Shown here one piece after another: positions 11,017 to 27,202 of a stretch of DNA of 64,000 nucleotides (positions within the stretch are counted from its first letter, which is position 1; every line of letters begins with the position of its first letter). Under the pieces are notes generated by a model. It searched no databases. It was not told the DNA's origin and saw only the letters and a list, made by a program, of their open reading frames with translations. The DNA comes from Beaufortia kweichowensis (lineage: Eukaryota; Chordata; Actinopteri; Cypriniformes; Gastromyzontidae), in assembly GCA_019155185.1 (NCBI GenBank), contig CM032804.1:16344221-16408220 (forward strand). Direction: 5' to 3'. Made by a program: the position numbers and the translations under genes.

Positions 11017-11612
11017 ATACAAGCAGGCCTACAACGAATTATTCATTGTCATTCACAAAAGTACAACTAACATTCAGGTTTTTTTAGAACGACGCCTGCA
11101 GGACATCTGACATCTACCCGTCACAAATGTGACTACCCAATTTCCGCGATTTAGTAAAATACCTTCTCCTCTATGGATTTTGATGGAATTTCGTCAGTAC
11201 TAAGATAAAAGCTATGTATTTATGTCCATCTACATTTCAGTAGTGTCCAAAGCTTAGATGAAGCCTGCCGACCGGTTGAAAGCCACGCAAATCTTCCGAA
11301 AGTCGCGGTGACCTGAAAACACCTCAGGGCTGAAATCCCGAAGTGTCCAATGCTCCAGGGGTTTGCACTTGACGTAGTTACCGTCGTATTCAGGAAAAAC
11401 ATACTCCAGCCAGGAGGCTAGGAGTAGATATTGAATGGCACACACACTAACAATACCACGCAGTTTGGAACACGTTGAGACAGAATGTTCGCCGCAAGTG
11501 GTTGCTATCATACCTACGTTTTAACGACATATTATTTCGTTTTAACGACATATTATCTCGTTTTAACGACATAGTTTCTCGTTATTATGACATATTTTCT
11601 CGTTATTATATA
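9930..11612. mobile_element. TIR element with 21-bp subterminal repeat arrays
   Basis: The left arm (9930-10075) consists of imperfect units of about 21 bp around ATATGTCGTTAAAACGAGA. The right arm (11514-11612) has the same units in reverse complement (TCTCGTTTTAACGACATA). No transposase can be read between them. The interior carries the A'/B' duplication. Flanking target duplications were not resolved because the right end runs into a (TA)n tract. Superfamily unknown; the architecture resembles the hAT-like element at 59013-59867. Confidence 0.7.
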
Positions 11613-11619
11613 TATATAT

Positions 11620-13980
11620 ATATATATATGTCTTCATTAAGAGGTTTTTACATAGAGTACATAAAGTATCTTTAGTACAATGCTTTAATGCCTGATTGTT
11701 TCTAAACATGGTACTTGTTTTAGTTAACAATCCTCACGTATAACTTGGAAGAATGTCCAAGTAGAGTTGAATATGATTTTTTAGTTATGTTTTTAAAGAT
11801 ATATGATCAGCTGTTCATAAACCGTAATCTTTAACAGTTTGTTAAAATGCAGATTTTCATGGTTTGGCCAATGGTAGAAAATAAATAATAATAAAAAATG
11901 TAAATATTCTATTTTTTGCATATATAAAATATTTAATTATCTTAATAACTCTCACACTTACTACAAAGTGTAAATTGTAAATTAAAAAAAAATGTATATA
12001 TATAATTCCAGATATATCATATTTGATGTGTATTTTTTATGTGCAGACAGTTCTTACTGTTGCTAATGACAATAAACATTTTTGTTATATGATACATTTT
12101 GCCAGGATGTTTTGCTGTTTATTTATTTTAAAATGCAGACAATATATATATATATAATTATTATTTTTTTAATTATCATGTTAACATTATGTTAGCAACA
12201 TGATAAACATGTTGACATCCTACTAATAATGTGAAAACATGCTAGCTATCTTTTTAACTACAAAACCTTTAATCTTTTTTAGTAGTCCTAATTAGTACTC
12301 TAATTGGCCTTACTTAAACATGAACTTTCAAACTATGCTTTCTCAAGCCAAAATAATGTTTTTACTTTTCTATCTAGTTGTTATTGTTGTTTTCTTTAAG
12401 CTCACATATATTACTGAAGTTTACTTAATATTTGTTTTATTTAATTTAATATTTGTTTATTAAATGAAGTGTCATGAAGTCATGAAGTACACAAAAATGC
12501 TCATGTGCATTCTTAGTTAATTTCTGTTATATGAAAATATTATTTCTAAACATTTTTACATTATTTTACAAGTAGGGTATTTTGGAAAATTGAAGTTACT
12601 TGGATTAAGGGGAAGGCAAAATTATTTTTTTAAACCCCATTTGGTTTTAATTTGATGACCATAAATAGTTAATGTTTGGACAATAGAAATGTTTACAAAC
12701 ACATATTTTTGTCTTATTGAACAAATGTGAATTGTCCAGGTTGTACATTTAATCAAAGCTAAATTACGTTGATTAATAAGTGTAAGGTGAGTTATTGACT
12801 CCGCCTACTGCACCTGTCAGTGGAAATCGAGGTGATGCAGGAGATTTGAATCGGCTCAGGATGAAATGTTTTTTTCAGTGAGGACAAATTCTTGGATTTA
12901 TTTGGAGTAACAAGGTTTGTATAACCTTTTTATTTTTGTACATGAAAATGCAAAAGTCTGCAAAATAGGACAGATTACATGACATTGTGTTGTGTTTTCG
13001 TCTGTTTTCGACAGGTTGAATGCTGAATGCTTGTGGAAGACTGAAATCATTCATCCCCATCAGTGCATGAAACTTTTATTATCGTTATTGTGACACTTTA
13101 TGTTACCTAATTTTTGTAATATTAATATACTGTCAAAACAAATCTATTGATGTCATATTTAAAGTATTTGTGAACATAAATTGGATGAATTTTGCTGATT
13201 GTTAAGATGTTTAATTGACTTTACAATATTGGCCTACTACTGTTTATAAATATAATTTGGAAACATTTATTTTTCTTCAACTGTATTACACAACTCTAAA
13301 AATAAACAACAATAAAAAAGGGACATATTTTAATTTATTAAAATAATTAAATAAGCTAACAGATTAATGTTCAGCGTATTATTGTGTTTCACTTATGGAA
13401 AACGCATCGCAATAATATATTATAGATACGTTTTATTTTAAAGAAATTTATATTAGTATAGTGGAATATAGCTTGTGTTGTGCCAATTACATTGAATCAA
13501 TGGGATCTTTTCAGTACAGTTTGACTGCATCCAGCAAATATAATTATACACAGCTATATTAATGCAATAGTTTAACATAGAAATTTGGAAATTTATCACG
13601 TTATTAATTTACATTCAACTGACCAGGCATTTCTTTGAGGGTACATATTTTTGAAAAATGAAAATGTATCATTATATGTGGAATATGGCAGCCAATGCCC
13701 CCTTGTGGGCAGTTTGATTCTGCCACTTCCCAGTTCGACTAATTTTATTTTTGACATTTTTACAATGACATTATATTTTCTTCTTTAAAAAAGGTTATTG
13801 GAATTTAAAAATATAATCTAAAACATATATGTGTGCGTCCTATTTTGTAAACATTAAATGGCAAGATATATTTGTATTATATATGTTTGTCAGGAATAAA
13901 AAAGCATTGATAATTGACTTGGTGACACCAACTGGCCTGTTTTGGAGTAGTGTCTACACAGAATTTTACTATATATATAT
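11620..13980. other. AT-rich stretch without recognised gene
   Basis: Long A/T runs and short (TA)n tracts dominate (for example about 11995-12005 and 12140-12160). No convincing coding exon, RNA gene or element boundary was seen. Confidence 0.6.
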
Positions 13981-13983
13981 ATA

Positions 13984-14420
13984 TATTAGGGATGCCACAA
14001 TTCTCAATATAATATTGAACCGTTCGGTACCACATCCACAGTTCAATACGCGTTTTTTTCGGTTTTACACTTAAATAATTTATGTGCGTTTTATTTCTCT
14101 CCGAATTGACTGTTTGTGTATGCCTGTAAGTCTAGGAGCTGAGATGAGGAAACTCCTCCCTGTGAGTAAATATTCAATCACTATACTCTAAAGTAAGGGG
14201 ACGCTGAACCATCATTCCACACTTTAACATGACTAGCAGCGGGGAAGTGACGCTACAGTACTAGGAAGCGCCGGCGTCTTTCAAATCCGTGGTGTGGAGA
14301 CATTTAGGTTTTGTAAGGCACCGCCCACTGGTCCAACGACGGCAGCCAATGGCACGGCAGAAGGGTCTTTGCATATTACTGACTTTCCTTTGCATAACAT
14401 AACAGGGTTAAATCAAATGT
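13984..14420. repeat. Probable degenerate transposon fragment
   Basis: It follows a (TA)n tract with TTAGGGATGCCACAATTCTC and AATATTGAACCGTTCGGTAC, the look of a fish DNA-transposon terminus. No coding sequence and no matching right end could be found, so family and extent are uncertain. Confidence 0.3.
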
Positions 14421-14629
14421 TTTTCATATATAATTAATACCTCTTTGTTTTATCTGACTCCAATTAATAAAACGATTCTTAAGGTTGTCCTATGACTATT
14501 AACCTTTAGGTAATGTTTTATCATTCTATTCAGCTCACTATTATTATTGTACTTGTACATTAGGTTCTCATTGTCGCACAGGGTCCTCGCACCGGTCGGT
14601 ATGCGGGCCCACGATCACAAGCTCAACCG

Positions 14630-15050
14630 TATAACCAGAGGTTATGGCTAAAGCAATTTAACAATGTAGCTCCCGCTTACTATTATTAAAAGGTACCCAT
14701 GAAGCCCCATACAATCGCCTATATAACAACTTAGTTCAAGGCTCACATAATAATCAGAGGTTATGGCCAGCACCGTAAGGGATTTGATCTGACCCCATAT
14801 AGTTATTAACATAACTACATAACAACTTAATCAAAACAGAGACAATGACCAGAGGTTATGACTACCACTATGATAGCCCCATATAGTGAATGCAATTGCA
14901 TAACAACTTAGTTAAAGTTAAGTAATTCAGATAATCCGAGGTTATGGCTAAAGCAATTTAACAATGTAGCTCCCGCTTACTATTATTAAAAGGTACCCAT
15001 GTAGCCCCATACAATCACCTATACCAAAACTCTTCTCTGTCTGAACAGAG
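14630..15050. repeat. Tandem ~90-120-bp repeats
   Basis: The motif CAGAGGTTATGGC (or CCGAGGTTATGGC) recurs near 14636, 14755, 14850 and 14938, each followed by variants of GCCCCATATAG and AACAACTTAGTT. Units at 14636 and 14938 share a nearly identical stretch (GCAATTTAACAATGTAGCTC). The array leads into LTR-like repeat copy B and may be its internal region. Confidence 0.7.
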
Positions 15051-15170
15051 GATACACAAATTCTTCCCTGATAAACAGATGTAGTGATCTTCACACGGGG
15101 CACCAATTAATAGTATGCCTCACACAGGACACTAGAGGTGTTAGTGTGACTTGATCCCACGTCACTTCAA

Positions 15171-15194
15171 GTGTGTGTGTGTGTGTGTGTGTGT
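15171..15194. repeat. (GT)n microsatellite
   Basis: Twelve GT dinucleotides in a row. Confidence 0.95.
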
Positions 15195-15261
15195 CAGATG
15201 ACCTCTCTCTCCTTTTAACTCGGGGCACCAGCTGAGGAATTCCACCTCAACATTCGTTGGA

Positions 15262-16330
15262 ATAATCCAACATAAATCATAAATAATATGATAAGAAAAA
15301 TAGTGGAGGGAGTATTTCACCTGGGGTATCTGAAGGATTTTTTTTGTGATATTCGTGCTAACTCGTAGAGCCTTTTACTGTATTATCAACACAAGGAAGA
15401 CACAATTGTAATAAAAGAGGATTTATTTACAAAAGAAATACAATAATAACTAATACACTACTAAATGATACTAAAGGGTTAAAGGATATTAAGGTTGTGT
15501 GTAAAGAATGAAAGAATGCAGGTAACTAAGGTATAAACTGAAATTAACTGAAATTCTAATGCCAAGGTCTCTAGAAAGAGGTTTGGTAAGTGATATTTAC
15601 GTTCACGTGAGCAGTCCGAGGGTGGCGACGTCTTCCACTGGTGAGGCTGGGCCTTGTTGCAGTGGCGAAGGAGTCTGAACTGTTCAACAGCCTTGAACAC
15701 GGCTGTGGGATGCTAATCTCCTGGAGCACCAAAAGGGTCCTGGCGATCTGGAACACGCAGATGAGGCCCTGAAGCTGGTGCGGAAGGTCCTTGATGATCT
15801 GGAACACGCAGATGAAGGTGCCTGGAAGTAAGGTTGCCCTCCTGGGCTTAACCTTGTTGTAGACGTTTGGGATTGCCTTTCTGGACAGCAGGCTCTGAAC
15901 GTGGTTTCCCTATTTCAGTCCTTGCGGGGAGACTCAGAACTGGGTGATCTGTTATGCTTCCTAGCACACAGCCTGGAAACTCAGAACGGGTGATCTGTTA
16001 TGCTTCCTAGCACACAGGCTGGAAACTCAGAACGGGTGATCTGTTATGCTTCCTTCCTGGAAACTCAGAACCGGGTGATCTGTTATGCTTCCTAGCACAC
16101 AGGCCAGAAAACTCAGAACGGTTGATCTGTTATGCTTCCCAGCACACAGCCTGGAAACTCAGAACAATGAATTTGTGTTGAAAGGGTACTTTTATCCCCT
16201 TTCAGATAAGGAGGAGATTGCATTTTGGCGCTTGTCCATTGCAGGGCTGTGATTGGCTGTTGATGTCAGAGAGGGCTCACTCATCCTTTTGCTTGTGAAG
16301 TGAATGTATTTGCATAGAGTAAAGCACAGC
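15262..16330. repeat. Dispersed LTR-like repeat, copy B
   Basis: This is the more complete copy of the repeat at 1-945. Within it, 15940-16170 is a minisatellite of about five units near 46 bp, built on GTGATCTGTTATGCTTCC followed by GGAAACTCAGAAC. The end TTGAAAGGGTACTTTTATCC to about 16310 matches copy A at 770-905. No coding region was found; an LTR of an unidentified retroelement is the best guess. Confidence 0.6.
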
Positions 16331-16660
16331 ATTAAAACTGTGTCTTCACTGTTTTACCTATGGAATTATCACTTCCCAAACCACTTTCAAAATACCTTTG
16401 GCTTTGTCCTGAATACAAAGAGTATAAACATGACAACAATATATTAAACTATCATGCATGAATTCATCCATATGTGAATAGCATTTGTAAAACTTCCGTA
16501 TTTAACACAAATGACTATTACAAAGTATGTTCTCAGAGAGTACAGAATGAATATGTGATATGTCCAATATGTTTGTGTCCATTTTTATAAATTAAGGAAT
16601 GTAGAGATGTGTCCTTTGTTTTAGCCAAAGCTGCCGCATGGCCGGTTAATTACCCGCCAC

Positions 16661-18026
16661 ATGTGGAGGACAAAAAGCTATGATGATAAAGACCGTGCAC
16701 CAAAGTCTGCGGACCATCGCTCATCTGTGGAGCTGACGGACAGTGATGGAGAGCGCGGCAGTGCACCAAAGTCTGCGGACCATCGCTCATCTGTGGAGCT
16801 GACGGACAGTGATGGAGAGCGCGGCAGTGCACCAAAGTCTGCGGACCATCGCCCATTCATGACAGTAAAGGCATCATGTTCCTTCAAAACTTGCAATGCA
16901 CATTACACTTTTCGGATTGGAGACAAACCATTGACCAGTGACAAACGAATTCCAATTCAGGTGACAAGAATTGGTAAGGTAACCCATTTGAAAGGGGAGG
17001 TAAATTCCCGCCCAGCTAGTTACCAAAAGAGAGGCAAGCTTGCCAAAGAAGTGGTACAAGGAGTAAGTAATGTGTACTACAAAAACCTAAAAAAAACACC
17101 AGTTCCTGAATTGATGGCAGGAAACATCACTAGAAGTTTAACTAAAAACATACTCAAAGTAATTTCTAGTGAAATTAACAAAAGCTACAGACTACATGAT
17201 GATGTAATCCTGGAGCTGATGTTGACACAGAAAATCTTAAAAGACGTAGATCTGTCATACAAACATTTCCCAGGATATGTCCAACATCTGCAGGTGGATC
17301 CATTTGGAGTTCATCTATACACTGAGACAGAACTGGTCATTCTTGTACAACATCTCAGAAAAGAACATTCTGTTACATTACATTTGGATGCTACTGGAGG
17401 GGTTGTGAGTCGAATTCCAAGAATTCCAAGAATTCCAAGTCTTCCTGTGTCTGAAATGATAACGAATGACCACACAATCCCAAATGTTTCTTTCTGGTTG
17501 CATCAAACTGTAACAAAGATTCGTAAACTCACTATCTACAAAATACACCAGGTTGAAACTGACTACAGTTGGGCACTTATTCAGTGTCCTGTTGTCATTC
17601 AATAAGCAAGATATACATTCATATCTAATGGAAAGCTACAATTTAATCAAATGAAACAACACAATGGCAGACTTCAGGAGACTCACTGTTCTTCACCTAT
17701 GTTCTGCCCATATAATTAAGGTAGTCCAAGGAGCTATTGGCAGAAGAACAACAGATAAGGGCTTGAAAGAGTTTGCCACTCACTGTGTGGCCCAACTAAT
17801 AAATACCACAAGTCTAAAGAAAGCATTAGACATTTTCAAGTGCATGTGCCATGTCTTTTATACAAAAGGAAAAACACATTGTGTAAATCAATGTCTTCAA
17901 AAACTTCATAACCACATACGTGGGATAAAAATTTCTGAAGACACACTGGAAGAGAAGCAGCCAGTGGATGACTATATCCCTGCAGAGGCTAACACAATAT
18001 TGGCCAGGTCACCATTTACAAAATGA
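16661..18026 (+). pseudogene. MULE/NOF-like DNA transposase remnant
   Basis: Two reading frames (16661-17605 and 17664-18026) read as one broken transposase. The first contains VTLHLDATGGVVSR, a first-catalytic-Asp-like DATGG motif, then SLPVSEMITNDHTI and a YSWALIQ segment. The second contains HLCSAHIIKVV, a CxxH-type motif as found in MULE/hAT nucleases. Between them the frame shifts near 17596 and a TGA follows at about 17655, so the gene is dead. The N-terminus is a tandem repeat of 22 residues (separate entry). The assignment to MULE/NOF rests on motif order remembered from related proteins and is not certain; the DDE nuclease nature is more secure. The protein presumably moved a DNA transposon whose ends I could not find. 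A BEN-domain gene lies convergently downstream. Confidence 0.5.
16698..16857 (+). repeat. 66-bp in-frame tandem repeat
   Basis: Two full units and a third partial one start with GCACCAAAGTCTGCGGACCA and are nearly identical. Because 66 is a multiple of three, each unit adds 22 residues (APKSADHR...SDGERGS) to the transposase N-terminus. Confidence 0.95.
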
Positions 18027-18478
18027 CTTTGCTAGTGCTCATATGGAAATGTAATATATGTACACATATGAAATATACATACATAAAATATATCCACATA
18101 GAAAGTGAAAACATGCGTACATATATATCTGACCATATATAAAACCTATTAGAAAATGGAACATTTTCATATATTGACATATAAAACTAGCCCATATAAA
18201 TATATATGTTTATTTATGTATAATATAGTCCTTGACATATATGTCACATATATAATTATCAATATACATGACATATATTTTATAGCATATTGCTTTCATG
18301 CATGTGACATACATATGTCTCTAATATATGTTTTATATAGTCTTAGTAGAACTTTATTAAATTTTTTTAATTTAAACAAATTGTTAAGCTGCGCAAATTT
18401 AGAAATCTACTGAACACTGAACACACAACTATTGAACTGAATATTATAACAAAACAAGCCCAGAACAAGAAAATTTAC

Positions 18479-19343
18479 CTACAGGTATACAGCCTGTTTA
18501 TTTATCAAGTTTTCTGAGTTTTTGGATGTTCGCAGCTCAGTGACTTTTTGATTAATAGCTATCCCTAGTTGGCCCCTGCTGGTTCCAGGAAATTTCTGAA
18601 TCACTGCATCTGTAAGGAGACAAAAATACATTTTAGCTTTATAACATTTATCTAAGGACATGCAAATTATAATCACCTAAAACACACTAAATGAACACAG
18701 GACATACTTTGTTAGGTAGATAACAAACTAAATGTTACTGATATTTAGGCATTATTCATAACCAGGTGTAAGTGTCATTACACTGATACACTAAGATGAA
18801 ACTGATAAATTCTGATGGTTTTACTGTCACATTTGGTTTAACAGAATTAAAAAAAATAGCCCAATTAACCAATTAATATACATACTCATTATTGCATCAG
18901 TTTTTATTCTGTCCAAGGCCTCTTTTGTTTCCCCAGGGCTTGCATTTTTGGACTTGCCACCTAAGAAAAAGCAACATAATAGAGATTAAAACAAATTAAC
19001 ATGTAAATAAGTCCAACTCAAATTACTTATAAAGCATAATATTTCAATGTAAATGAGTGTACATATATCTATAAATATGCCAAACTATAACAGGTTACTA
19101 TAAAAGGGCAGTTTTATTTTTGGATTTTGACCCCTTACGCAAAGACTTCAGATTTAAAGTTCAATTTACATAATTATCAAAAATAATAATTTTACAGACA
19201 CACACTACGACCAATGACATACCTCTGAGATCAAATACTCCAAGGAGAAGCATCCGTGCCATGGTAGTGGGGCTGTTTGCATGGCTAGCTGACCATAACA
19301 CATTATTTGGCACACAAACACCAGAGCCTGGGTGAATTTCAAG
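18479..19343 (-). pseudogene. BEN-domain gene, three 3' exons only
   Basis: Reading the minus strand, exons 19343-19223, 18960-18886 and 18609-18479 have canonical AG/GT borders and matching phases (1, 1), and end in TAG. They encode LEIHPGSGVCVPNNVLWSAS then MARMLLLGVFDLRG, GGKSKNASPGETKEALDRI, and AVIQKFPGTSRGQLGIAINQ followed by KVTELR. This is the order of a BEN domain: start strand, the RxLLxxxF helix, a loop, and the C-terminal AINQK helix. BEN domains bind DNA and occur in chromatin repressors and in several transposon accessory proteins. No upstream exons or start were found; to the right lie a (TAA)n tract, an L2 fragment and the EnSpm end, so the 5' part is lost or displaced. The gene is distinct from the BEN gene at 30.4-49.0 kb. 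Confidence 0.6.
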
Positions 19344-19460
19344 CTGTGGGGAAAGAACCAACATGCATTAATATTAAAGTTATATTAATACATAAAACAT
19401 TGCTTTACCGAAAATGTTTGGGGGGTCTTATCCAATTTAGCTTTGCATCACATACTTTTT

Positions 19461-19473
19461 ACTACTATTACTC

Positions 19474-19563
<90 letters not shown>
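19461..19563. repeat. (TAA)n microsatellite
   Basis: About 30 TAA units with one interruption near 19520. The adjoining 19564-19640 looks like a reversed LINE tail (TTTATTTATATAGTTCC). Confidence 0.95.
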
Positions 19564-19566
<3 letters not shown>

Positions 19567-19714
19567 TTTTATTTATATAGTTCCTTTATAACACCCAAGA
19601 ACATTTTACAAGGCTATATCAAAACAATACAGATAATACAGAAATGACACAGGGCAAATAATGACCAATAAATAAACAGAATGAAGAAGCATAAAGCTTA
19701 TTAATTATTATAAG

Positions 19715-20430
19715 TAAGAAACCTAGGTGTAATCTTCAATGACCAGCTGTCCTTTACCGAACACATCTCAAGGATATCATGGTCTGGTAGATTAGCACTT
19801 TACACCATCAGGAAGATCAGGTCATATCTCACAGAGCACGCCGCCCAACTTCTAGTTCAATCCCTGGTAATCTCTAGACTGACTATTGCAATGCTCTCCT
19901 GGGCGGTCTTCCTGCACGAGCAATCAAACCACTTCAGATGATACAGAACGCAGCAGCAAGACTTGTTTTCCAGGAACCCAAAAGAGCACATGCCACACCT
20001 CTCTTCATCTCTCTCCATTAACTTTAATCATTAATGCTGACATTTAAAACCATCACAAACTCTTCACCCTCATATTTTAACTCTCTTCTACACACCTACA
20101 ACCCATCCAGAACCCTGCTCTCAACCCATCCAGAACCCTGCGCTCAACCCATCCAGAACCCTGCTCTCAACCCAGCCAGAACCCTGCACTCAACCCATCC
20201 AGAACCCTGCGCTCAACCCATCCAGAACCCTGCGCTCAGTGAACGAACGTCGACTGGTGGTTCCCTCACAGAAGGGCACTAAATCTCTCTCTCTCGTTTT
20301 TTCTCTTTCTCTGTTCTCTGCTTGTGGAATAATCTCACTAACACAATCCCATCTGTCACATCCCTCACCTCCTTTAAGAAACAGTTAAAAACACACCTCT
20401 TCCACCAACACCTAATATCATAAAAATAAA
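19715..20430 (+). pseudogene. L2-type LINE, 3' end of ORF2 only
   Basis: The frame reads LGVIFNDQLSF, then LTEHAAQLLVQSLVIS, ALLGGLPARAIKPLQMIQNA and, after the repeat, SLTSFKKQLKTHLF. These are the C-terminal motifs of L2-clade ORF2 proteins. The fragment is 5'-truncated, has an internal minisatellite expansion and several frame breaks, and belongs to a different subfamily from the L2 copies at 40-55 kb. Confidence 0.75.
20103..20240 (+). repeat. 23-bp minisatellite within the L2 fragment
   Basis: Six units of AACCCATCCAGAACCCTGCG-type sequence (23 bp each) with single-base variants. It expanded from the L2 coding motif YNPSRTLxS. Confidence 0.9.
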
Positions 20431-20542
20431 TAAAAAAAGTGTGTTTTAAGTTGTGTCTGTAAGATTACTGCACACTGTGCGATTTTGGCCTTTAATTAGC
20501 TGTCTCAGACAAATTTTGAAAATCCTAAACTATTTCTAAAAT

Positions 20543-20880
20543 CCTACCCTTACAAAAAAATCCTGCAGGCATTCCTGAAGGATGCTGCTTTCTGTGCAGG
20601 GATCATGCAGGAATCCTGCAGGACAGAACTAAATTCCTTCAGGATAGAGACATTCCTACAGGAGTCCTGCAGGATTGTCCACCCATTTGTCCTGCAGGAC
20701 CACCCCACTACCTACAGGAATTTTGTATTCCTGTAGGATTAAATATATATCTGTAGGAGAATTTAGATTTTTTTTAGCATTGTGCAGGAATCATCTTGCT
20801 AATTCCTGCAGGACTCATATTAAACAGACCACTATTCCTGCAGGATAAACCTACTGTCTTGTCTATATTGTATTGTAGCC
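20543..20880. repeat. Left TIR and subterminal CCTGCAGG array
   Basis: The terminal repeat is followed by at least six TCCTGCAGGA or CCTACAGG-type palindromes spread over about 330 bases. In plant CACTA elements, subterminal repeats are the binding sites of the accessory transposition protein; a similar role here is inference. Confidence 0.75.
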
Positions 20881-21425
20881 TACAGTGTTTAAAACATGGA
20901 CAAGTACTTACCTGCAATTATATAATTTACAATTTATAAAAACAAAAATGTAATAAAATTTTCATAATAAATATAATAAAAATGTCACTGACAATATCTG
21001 AAACAAACAAGTTTTTCACATATACACAGTAAGTTGTAGTATTACTTGCACTTTTATTTCACAGTGGATTTGATACAGAATGTTTCATTCTTCCCACATT
21101 TATGTATTCATGTAAAATAATTCCATGCATGCATTAACTGTATTACACATTAACATATTATAGCCTACATAACTACATAGCTGTAAATATATTACAAATC
21201 TGTAAATATTAAAAAATTTAACGCGTTTTACATACTGAATAGACTTAAACATGCAAAACCACAAGAAGTGTGGCCTCAAAGTCATACAGTAACCAAAGTG
21301 TACTTGCTAAAATAAAGTTATACCTTATAGATAAACAATATGAATATATGACAGGTATATACATATTACTGTACCATAGTATACAATATAACATTGTATA
21401 CATTCATTGCCATTCACACAGCTAT

Positions 21426-24627
<3,202 letters not shown>

Positions 24628-24819
24628 TTCTAATGTCACTGACTGCAAGTACCAGATAACAGTTTAATATAGCTTTTTTTCTCAAATGTAATGTTTTTTT
24701 TTTTCTTAATATGAATATATATTCTATATATTCGACATATTAGGCAAATAAAAAATAACCCCCTAAAAAAACTAATAATAATTCACGAGTTCGCCTTTAC
24801 AGATAATAAGCGAGCGTAA

Positions 24820-25000
24820 TAGTTATGCGTATTTGGCGTGCTGTCCGGGGAAGGGCCCCGAGCTCGGCAGTTCTTCCTGAACCCGGAGCGCTCCCCTCCT
24901 GTCCGGGGAGGGCTCCGAGCTCGGCGCTTGCCCGAACCCAGAGCGCAGCCCCCCCTAAGGAAAGGTATTGTTGAGGCGTAAAGGTGGAGGAGGGATGCCG
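24820..25000. promoter_or_regulatory. GC-rich block, possible promoter of the transposase gene
   Basis: An isolated GC- and CpG-richer island in AT-rich DNA, about 200 bases upstream of the transposase ATG. It contains two imperfect direct copies of CTGTCCGGGGA followed by GGGC(T/C)CCGAGCTCGGC. The position suits a promoter for the minus-strand transposase; no TATA box or start site can be assigned. Confidence 0.35.
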
Positions 25001-27202
25001 AAACGCTAGAGAGAATGAAGGTAAGGCTGCTTGATTATTTTATAGAGGTTCTCTCTTGCGCTGATAGGGCAGACGCTGCGATTACTAATGATGAATTGGC
25101 CGGTTCAATTATCTGCGCTTGCTCCTCCCAAAATTAGTTAATCAAACTTCACTTAATAGCCTACATAGCATGACTAACATTACATGGTTCAAAATAACTA
25201 CTAGTCTGTTTAATTTTAGGCTATTATTAGAGCAGTTATGAAAATTATACTTACAGGAAAACTGGTCCTTTTACATTGTAGCAAGCGCTGTGTGAAAAGT
25301 AACCGTTATTTTGTGCACGCGCACTTCACGCGAATGACACAATTAAAAGACCGTTGATGGTGTACAGTCTCAATTCTCGCTGAAGCAGGTGAGTGAATGT
25401 TATTTTTATTTTTTCCACATTTAAAATGTATAAAAGTGTTAAAAATTTGTTGTATATGTAACCCTTATTACGAGGTAGTAATACTGTACATAGGTTTAAT
25501 AGTCTAAAGTAGTCGTAGAGGTTATCCTAAATACGATGTGGACCAGAATCAGAAGACGCTAAATTGTTAAGAGCCTGAGAATTGAATATCAATAAAAAAA
25601 GAATACCACACCAGAATGACAGTTTAGACAACCTGTATTAAATTCACAGGGTGGAATATTCATACAAGGAAAAAAACACATTTATGATAAATAACAAACT
25701 AAAATAATAAAGTGCGCACGTAAACAAACAAAAAAACCTCTCTGTTCAGTATCTTTGAGCTCAGTTCGTCCTCGGTTCGACTTGCCTTGGTCGACACGAG
25801 TTCAGTTTCACCATCGTGCTTTTTCTTGTAACTTGTGAATGTGTTTGTCCTACCACCATGAAAATGGAAAAGATGATCCTGGCAATCCGTCTAAAGTCAA
25901 GAGTCACAAACACAGTTGGCTCGCCACCCAACCACCCAGGACTGGGAATCTATGAATCTCTGGGAGAACGTCTGGAACGTGTGGATCTGTATAACTCCGT
26001 GGAAAGGATCTCTGCACGATGTTTCCAACTCTTTACCAAAACCTGACCTATAAATAAGGCCAAATAATTTCTTTTAATTACCATTCAGTGAATAAATGGA
26101 CTGCAATATAAAAATCTTTCTCTCGTTGTACAACAGCTCTTATGTGTCTTCTCAGGTATCAAAATTATATGAATTTATCATATCAAAAGTACATTTACAT
26201 AAATTTCAAATTCAGGTATTATGAACCCTTACAGTATTAACATTAACAGTATGAAGAATAAAACTGCATAAATTGCATGTAAACATTAATCACATTGTAT
26301 CACTTTAAATTAGAGGCATTAAGGCATTAGTGTGCTTATTTATTCCCCTCTGCACCGGTAACAGTGGAAATAATGCACTAAAGATGTTACCTTTTTAAAC
26401 TTCAATGACCACAATTAAATCCACAATTTTTAACATCATATTTAACAAACTAACTATTTAGCAACAGTATGAAAAGTTAACATTTCTTTCTCTGACCCAC
26501 AAACGAAATAACTTGATGGTTTCAAAGACATTAACCAATATTTTGCTAGCCTATTGTGGCTAATTACCTTATTAACATAGGCACACAGCAGGTTTTACAC
26601 CTTTAGCTTTACACAATGAGCACCTTTGCATTGATTCACCCATTAACACAGATTACCATAGATGCTAGCGAACTCCTAAACTCAGCAGACTAGGTTAAAT
26701 ACAAAAAAAATGGCAGCAAAAGCCTGGCCTATTAGCATGAATATCAACGACTCAGATGCCTAGATAATCAACTCACCATTTTAACGGAATTCACTGCCTT
26801 TAGCTCCGTGACAACAGTGGATTCAGGCACCGCTTTCGTTTACACTCAAGCAGATAACGCAGCCTTCTATGCTCAAGTGCAAGCGCCAAAAGAACGTGCA
26901 GTGACGCGAAACTAGAGGTGTAACTGTAATGGAGCCTAGCTGGCAGCTGATTGGTCAGCTCAGTAAACTCATAGAATTCACCCATTGGCTCACTTACAAG
27001 TCCATCAAAGCAACAAACTTAAAGTTAACCCTTTCGTGACTGGGTTAGACAGCTAAATAGGGTTTCTCATTATTAAACCTGGCTACATATAGTATTGTAC
27101 TTGTGACATAGCCTGTCGAAAAAGAAACTCTTACGCAAATGACATGGCAGGGCGTGCGCCGCAGGCACGATCTCCGTCAGTAGAAATGTCCTGTCATAGT
27201 AT
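25001..27202. other. EnSpm interior without recognised gene
   Basis: A 25816-26043 reading frame has no recognisable domain. The stretch 25540-25720 resembles a retroelement flank in composition only. Nothing here could be assigned. Confidence 0.5.

Noticed and set aside
15140..15260. Possible CRISPR-like or tRNA-like repeat near the tandem array
   Set aside because: Units are ~90-120 bp with no spacer structure; no tRNA cloverleaf could be drawn.
20540..20546. 3-bp target duplication CTA/TAG at the EnSpm ends
   Set aside because: These bases are inverted, not direct, so they extend the terminal repeat rather than being a target duplication.
25816..26046. 76-codon frame in the EnSpm interior
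   Set aside because: No recognisable domain, no splice context, short.
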